From: Blastocatellia bacterium | GTDB lineage: Bacteria > Acidobacteriota > Blastocatellia > Pyrinomonadales > Pyrinomonadaceae | NCBI GenBank assembly: GCA_013695195.1 | Contig: JACDAY010000047.1 | Location: 1 to 7,995 of the forward strand | Direction of reading: 5' to 3' | DNA: 7,995 bases | Shown: in pieces, positions 4,875-7,995 of the stretch | Layout of the letters: each line of letters starts with the position of its first letter | How positions within the stretch are numbered: position 1 is the first letter of the stretch | The notes under the pieces: model-generated | What the model was told of the DNA's origin: nothing | What the model saw: only the letters and a program-made list of their open reading frames with translations | Database searches by the model: none | Translations under genes and position numbers: made by a program

Positions 4875-6635
4875 ATGCCGAAAAGCAATAATAACCTGCG
4901 TCAACTGCTTGAAAATCAAGTGTTGGCAAACTCTGAAAAAACGTTCCTTTTTTCCGAAATCGACGGCCGCGAATGGACGTATTCGGAATTTGACAAAGCC
5001 GTCAACCGCACTGCGAATCTGCTTGTCGCCAACGATATAAAAAAAGGCGATGTCGTCAGCCTACTGCTGCCGAATTCCGCCGAGTATATCATTGCGTATT
5101 TTGCATGTTTTAAGATCGGAGCAATTGCCGGGCCAGTTAATTCACTGCTGAAGAGCGATGAAATGGAATGGATTGCTGGGAATTCCGAGGCGAAACTGAT
5201 TTTGATCGGGTCACAGTTTCAACATGGGTCAGTACCGTCCGCGGTAGCTGGCGGTTTAACCAAGTATTCCGAGTTCCGAGTTCAAAGTTTCGAGTCTGAA
5301 TCCCTGCCTAACTCGGCACTCATACCTTTAGCAGGTGGTTCTGACGCCTTGCTGAAGATCATTGTTTTCGACAGCGAAGCCGAGACGACGAAGGAACTTA
5401 GTGAAACGCTCGAAGAAGTCGATATTAACTCGGATGATGGTGCCATAATCATCTACACCTCTGGCACAACCGGCAAACCGAAAGGCTGCCTACTGACACA
5501 CGGAAATCTTTTTGCAAATGCGCGGCAGATCACCGAATGGCTCGGATTCAATGAAAACGACCGACTGCTGACTATAATGCCTCTGTTTCATATGAATGCG
5601 GTTTCCGTAACGACGATGACTGCTTTGTACGCCGGTGCCTCGACCGTCGTCTCGCCGAAATTCTCGGCGTCGCGGTTCTGGGACATCGTCGCAAAATATG
5701 AGATTACGTCGTTCGGTTCGGTTGCGACGATGCTCTCGATGCTCTTAGCCAACAGCAATCAGTGTTCATCAATAAGCGGTCGGCCCGATGACACTTCACA
5801 CGCGACTCACAACCCACGACTCACTACTCACTTGCGTTTCGCAATGTGCGGTTCGGCTCCCGTTCCGGCGGAGGTTTTAAGGAAATTCGAGGAGACGTTC
5901 AATTGCCTTGTTATAGAAGGCTACGGCCTCTCCGAATCAACCTGTCGTTCCACATTTAACCCACCGAACGAAACACGCCGTCCCGGTTCCTGCGGCCAGC
6001 CTATCGGGAACGAGATGAAGATTTTTGACGACAATGATGCCGAGCTGCCAGACGGCGAACTCGGCGAAATCGTCCTTCGCGGCGACAACATTTTCAAGAA
6101 ATATTACAAAAATCCCGACGCGACCGCCAAAGCATTTACTAACGGTTGGTTTCACACAGGTGACATCGGTTATCGGGACACCGAAGGCTTCTTTTACATC
6201 GCGGACCGCAAATCGGACATGATAATCCGCGGCGGCGAAAATATATATCCGCGTGAGATCGACGACTTGCTCTATACGCATCCGGCAATCGAATCGGCGG
6301 CTGTGATCGGAGTGCCGAACGAGCTTTACGGCGAAGAAGTGGCGGCATTTGTTGTGTTAAAGAAGGGTTTTAGCTCGCCTCCTTCCGACCACTCCGTCCG
6401 CGAAACGCGTCCTCCCCTCCTAAGACGGGAGGGGAGTCAGGTGGATGCCGCTTCAGCAGACGGGTTAGTTGTCACGGAAGCGGAACTGATCGACTTCTGC
6501 CGCATGCATCTCGCCGATTTCAAATGTCCAAAGACTATCCGTTTTGTTCCTGATATTCCGAAAGGCCCGACCGGAAAGCTGCTCAAGCGGGAATTAACAA
6601 GATTATTTGCAATGCCCGAAGCCGAGCGGGCGTGA
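4875..6635 (+). CDS. AMP-forming acyl-CoA synthetase (FadD/CaiC-like) with three in-frame repeat-derived inserts
   Basis: This 586 aa member of the adenylate-forming superfamily should activate a carboxylic acid with ATP to an acyl-adenylate and pass it to CoA. Motifs are in order: IIYTSGTTGKPKG (192-204, phosphate-binding loop), MPLFHM (235-240), EGYGLSES (348-355), GWFHTGD (424-430), DRKSDMIIRGGENIYP (444-459) and PKGPTGKLLKREL (562-574) with the catalytic Lys568. All look intact, so the enzyme is probably active. The acid substrate cannot be assigned. The length exceeds the usual 490-520 aa because of three odd, low-complexity segments at about residues 114-155, 297-319 and 499-531. These coincide with a hairpin plus heptamer array, a second heptamer array and a long palindrome in the DNA, and all fall between conserved blocks. 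The start ATG is preceded by no strong ribosome site. The stop codon lies inside an inverted-repeat arm, so the last few residues (EAERA) may be repeat-encoded. It is divergent from the aldehyde dehydrogenase, whose acid product it might activate (speculative). Confidence 0.92.
   Translation: MPKSNNNLRQLLENQVLANSEKTFLFSEIDGREWTYSEFDKAVNRTANLLVANDIKKGDVVSLLLPNSAEYIIAYFACFKIGAIAGPVNSLLKSDEMEWIAGNSEAKLILIGSQFQHGSVPSAVAGGLTKYSEFRVQSFESESLPNSALIPLAGGSDALLKIIVFDSEAETTKELSETLEEVDINSDDGAIIIYTSGTTGKPKGCLLTHGNLFANARQITEWLGFNENDRLLTIMPLFHMNAVSVTTMTALYAGASTVVSPKFSASRFWDIVAKYEITSFGSVATMLSMLLANSNQCSSISGRPDDTSHATHNPRLTTHLRFAMCGSAPVPAEVLRKFEETFNCLVIEGYGLSESTCRSTFNPPNETRRPGSCGQPIGNEMKIFDDNDAELPDGELGEIVLRGDNIFKKYYKNPDATAKAFTNGWFHTGDIGYRDTEGFFYIADRKSDMIIRGGENIYPREIDDLLYTHPAIESAAVIGVPNELYGEEVAAFVVLKKGFSSPPSDHSVRETRPPLLRREGSQVDAASADGLVVTEAELIDFCRMHLADFKCPKTIRFVPDIPKGPTGKLLKRELTRLFAMPEAERA
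5230..5250. repeat. Small palindrome inside the acyl-CoA synthetase gene (insert 1, first part)
   Basis: TACCG, loop TCCG, CGGTA forms a perfect 5 bp stem at 5233-5246. CAG (5230-5232) and CTG (5248-5250) extend it around a one-base bulge. It encodes part of SVPSAVAGG, a stretch not expected in this enzyme family, and directly precedes the TTC-type heptamer array. It resembles REP-like intergenic palindromes, though copies elsewhere in the genome cannot be checked here. Confidence 0.5.
5267..5294. repeat. Heptanucleotide tandem array, TTCCGAG type, inside the acyl-CoA synthetase gene
   Basis: Four consecutive 7-base units: TTCCGAG at 5267 and again at 5274, TTCAAAG at 5281 and TTTCGAG at 5288. 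A degenerate TCTGAAT follows at 5295. Two further 7-base units of another kind, ACTCGGC and ACTCATA, lie at 5311-5324. The array is translated in frame as part of YSEFRVQSFESESLPNSA. Similar units in the opposite orientation occur in the intergenic gap near 3305-3318. Confidence 0.7.
5791..5832. repeat. Heptanucleotide tandem array, ACTCACN type, inside the acyl-CoA synthetase gene
   Basis: Six 7-base steps: two degenerate units at 5791 and 5798, ACTCACA at 5805, ACCCACG at 5812, then ACTCACT at 5819 and at 5826. The 42 bp keep the reading frame as 14 codons and encode a His/Thr-rich stretch (TSHATHNPRLTTH) between the SMLLANSNQ helix and the conserved LRFAMCGSAPVP strand, where related enzymes have a short loop. 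Confidence 0.72.
6382..6480. repeat. Long imperfect palindrome inside the acyl-CoA synthetase gene (insert 3)
   Basis: The core is a perfect 9 bp stem, CTCCCCTCC (6412-6420) against GGAGGGGAG (6428-6436), with a 7-base loop. Outside it lie CGCG-AAA-CGCG (6399-6409), CCGTC (6394-6398) against GACGG (6459-6463), and CTTCCG (6382-6387) against CGGAAG (6475-6480), giving a degenerate nested palindrome. The whole is 99 bp, or 33 codons, and stays open in the gene frame. The encoded stretch (SDHSVRETRPPLLRREG onward) is proline/arginine-rich and unlike the enzyme family, and normal homology resumes at VTEAELIDF. The outermost pair could be chance, since it overlaps apparently native sequence. Confidence 0.65.
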
Positions 6636-6754
6636 ACGGCCCTTCCTGACTGTCATTAATATAATGCTTCCTAGACTCAAACTTTCAACAACCCATCCGC
6701 CCAAACTCGACTTAAAATATATTGCAGGTCTGGAAGGGCCGTTCACGCCCGCTC
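6624..6754. mobile_element. MITE-like element: 27 bp inverted repeats flanking 77 bp
   Basis: Positions 6624-6650 and 6728-6754 are reverse complements over 27 bp with a single mismatch (6647 against 6731); the outer 23 bp match perfectly. The 77 bp between are A/T-rich and non-coding, with a small palindrome CATTA-ATA-TAATG at 6654-6666. The left arm covers the last codons and the TGA stop (6633-6635) of the acyl-CoA synthetase, so insertion may have reset the gene's 3' end. No convincing target-site duplication is visible at the edges. Alternatives are a very long-looped mRNA 3' hairpin acting in termination or stability, or a protein-binding pair of sites. Confidence 0.6.
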
Positions 6755-6821
6755 TTTAATTCTCTCGGTTAAGTACATTTTGTTCAAATCTCTAGTCCTG
6801 TTGTAAACTTGGGGTTTTCTT

Positions 6822-7991
6822 ATGATCAAACGAAAACTAGGAATTGCAATTGTAGGGCTTGGCGGCGCGGTCGGCACGACGATGGTCGCCGGGATCGAAT
6901 TGTTGAAAAAAGGTTTGATCGGTACGGAAGGCTTGCCTCTTGCCGGCTTCAATATTGGCAATCTCGCCGATTATTCTGACATTACATTCGGCGGCTGGGA
7001 TTTATTCAGCGACCACCTGGCGAAGGCAGCCGAAGGGCATGACGTTCTGACTCACAAGCAGTTTATAGCTGTCGAAGAGTACCTTAGAAAAATCAAACCC
7101 TGGCCGTCGATTGGGAATAAACAATTTTTAGCTAATGTGTACGGCCCCAATCAATTTTCATACGAATCGCACCGTAAAACGATCGACAAGATCAGAAACG
7201 ACTTGCAGGAATTTAAGAAATCGTGTGATCAGGTCGTGGTAATAAACCTTGCTTCGACCGAAAAATTGGCCGTAGAAGGCAACGAAATATTCAATTCGTT
7301 TGCTGGTTTCGAAACGGCACTCGACGAAAATTCTCTTGATATTGCACCGGCGGTACTGTACGCGTATTCCGCGATTGCGGAAGGCATTCCGTATGGTAAT
7401 TTTACGCCGTCGGTTGCGGCGGAAATCCCCGCACTTGTACAATTTGCCGAACAGCAAAGCGTCCCGATTGCAGGCAAGGACGGCAAAACCGGCCAGACGT
7501 TTATCAAAACCGTTCTCGCTCCCGCCTTGAAAACGCGGGCCCTGAAAGTTGACGGCTGGTATTCGACAAACATCCTCGGCAATCGCGACGGCCTGGCTTT
7601 GAGCGACGAGGATTCGCTAGCGTCTAAAGTGAAAACGAAAAGTTCTGTTCTGGACGATATTTTGGGCTACGAAGTCGAAGATCATATCATCGATATCCGC
7701 TATTATCGCCCGCGCAAGGACAACAAAGAAGCGTGGGACAACATCGATATTACGGGCTTTCTCGGCCAGCCGATGCAGATAAAAGTCAATTTCCTGTGCC
7801 GCGATTCCGTGCTCGCGGCGCCGCTCGCGATAGAAATAGCACGTTTGCTCGATTTAGCGAAACAAAGAGGCGAAAAGGGAGTACAGGAACAGCTTTCGGT
7901 TTTTTTCAAGATGCCAATGACGAAAAAGGGGAAACCGGTTCACGCGTTTCACGAGCAGCAGAAAATGCTTCTGAATTGGTTGAAGGAATAG
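6822..7991 (+). CDS. ino1: myo-Inositol-1-phosphate synthase
   Basis: This 389 aa cytosolic enzyme converts glucose 6-phosphate to 1D-myo-inositol 3-phosphate using bound NAD+, the first committed step to inositol, inositol phospholipids or inositol-based solutes. It has the N-terminal Rossmann motif IVGLGGAVGTT (10-20), then FNIGNLAD (43-50), VVVINLASTE (138-147), GNFTPS (192-197), AGKDGKTGQT (217-226), STNILGNRDG (248-257), SKVKTKSSVLDD (268-279), YYRPRKDNKEAWD (294-306) and DSVLAAPLAIEIARL (328-342). Lys222 corresponds by motif to a catalytic lysine of the yeast enzyme. The residue after GQT is Phe where the yeast enzyme has a second active-site lysine, so this belongs to a divergent bacterial branch. 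The chain is shorter than the roughly 530 aa yeast protein but ends naturally with TAG. The ATG has a TTGGGG ribosome site 7 bases upstream. It is on the same strand as the acyl-CoA synthetase, separated by 186 bp that contain the inverted-repeat element, so separate transcription is likely. Confidence 0.93.
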   Translation: MIKRKLGIAIVGLGGAVGTTMVAGIELLKKGLIGTEGLPLAGFNIGNLADYSDITFGGWDLFSDHLAKAAEGHDVLTHKQFIAVEEYLRKIKPWPSIGNKQFLANVYGPNQFSYESHRKTIDKIRNDLQEFKKSCDQVVVINLASTEKLAVEGNEIFNSFAGFETALDENSLDIAPAVLYAYSAIAEGIPYGNFTPSVAAEIPALVQFAEQQSVPIAGKDGKTGQTFIKTVLAPALKTRALKVDGWYSTNILGNRDGLALSDEDSLASKVKTKSSVLDDILGYEVEDHIIDIRYYRPRKDNKEAWDNIDITGFLGQPMQIKVNFLCRDSVLAAPLAIEIARLLDLAKQRGEKGVQEQLSVFFKMPMTKKGKPVHAFHEQQKMLLNWLKE

Positions 7992-7995
7992 ATCA

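Noticed and set aside
5791..5832. CRISPR-like array or leader
   Set aside because: The repeats are contiguous 7-base units with no spacers and lie inside a coding frame.
4875..6635. Pseudogene interpretation of the acyl-CoA synthetase because of its inserts
   Set aside because: The frame is uninterrupted over 586 codons and all adenylation motifs, including the catalytic lysine, are intact, so a working enzyme with tolerated inserts is more likely.
6624..6754. Classical intrinsic terminator for the acyl-CoA synthetase
   Set aside because: The arms are 77 bp apart and no run of T follows the right arm, so the standard hairpin-plus-U-tract form is absent; an element-like origin fits better.
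6780..6807. Possible -35/-10 pair (TTGTTC, 16 bp, TGTAAA) before the inositol-phosphate synthase
   Set aside because: Matches are only 3/6 and 4/6, and a start 7 bases after the -10 would leave no room for the TTGGGG ribosome site in the leader.

Overview
The window is ordinary bacterial chromosome, about half G+C, densely coding, with no tRNA, rRNA, CRISPR array or transposase gene visible. The gene set is an Asn/Thr-rich lipoprotein metallopeptidase of the DUF885 type, a class-III aminotransferase, an alpha-ketoglutaric-semialdehyde-type aldehyde dehydrogenase, an AMP-forming acyl-CoA synthetase and a eukaryote/Aquifex-like inositol-phosphate synthase. Together with weak or absent Shine-Dalgarno sequences and heptanucleotide repeats between and inside genes, this would fit an Acidobacteriota (Blastocatellia-like) genome. 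That placement is inference, not shown by the sequence.

Minus-strand block, reading 4800 down to 1: aldehyde dehydrogenase (4800-3322), 81-90 bp gap, DUF885 lipoprotein (3231-1492), 12 bp gap, class-III aminotransferase (1479-175), 54 bp gap, then the first 40 codons of a membrane protein (120-1) that runs off the window. The spacing suggests an operon, perhaps with an internal promoter before the lipoprotein gene. A coherent reading is export-side peptide hydrolysis, transamination of an omega- or beta-amino acid to a semialdehyde, and oxidation of that semialdehyde to the acid; the substrate cannot be read from the sequence.

Plus-strand block: a 74 bp divergent intergenic region, an AMP-forming acyl-CoA synthetase (4875-6635), a 186 bp intergenic region, and a complete myo-inositol-1-phosphate synthase (6822-7991).

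The most unusual feature is the acyl-CoA synthetase gene. It carries three in-frame segments that look like intergenic repeat DNA: a small hairpin plus a TTC-type heptamer array, an ACTCAC-type heptamer array, and a roughly 99 bp imperfect palindrome with a perfect 9 bp G/C-rich core stem. They sit between the conserved adenylation motifs and bring the protein to 586 aa; without them it would be about 490-500 aa, a usual size for the family. Its 3' end, including the stop codon, also lies inside one arm of a 27 bp inverted repeat (one mismatch) whose arms are 77 bp apart, which looks like a 131 bp MITE-like element. The same heptamer vocabulary appears in the intergenic gap before the lipoprotein gene. 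This locus therefore looks like a place where repeats have spread into, and been tolerated by, a coding sequence.
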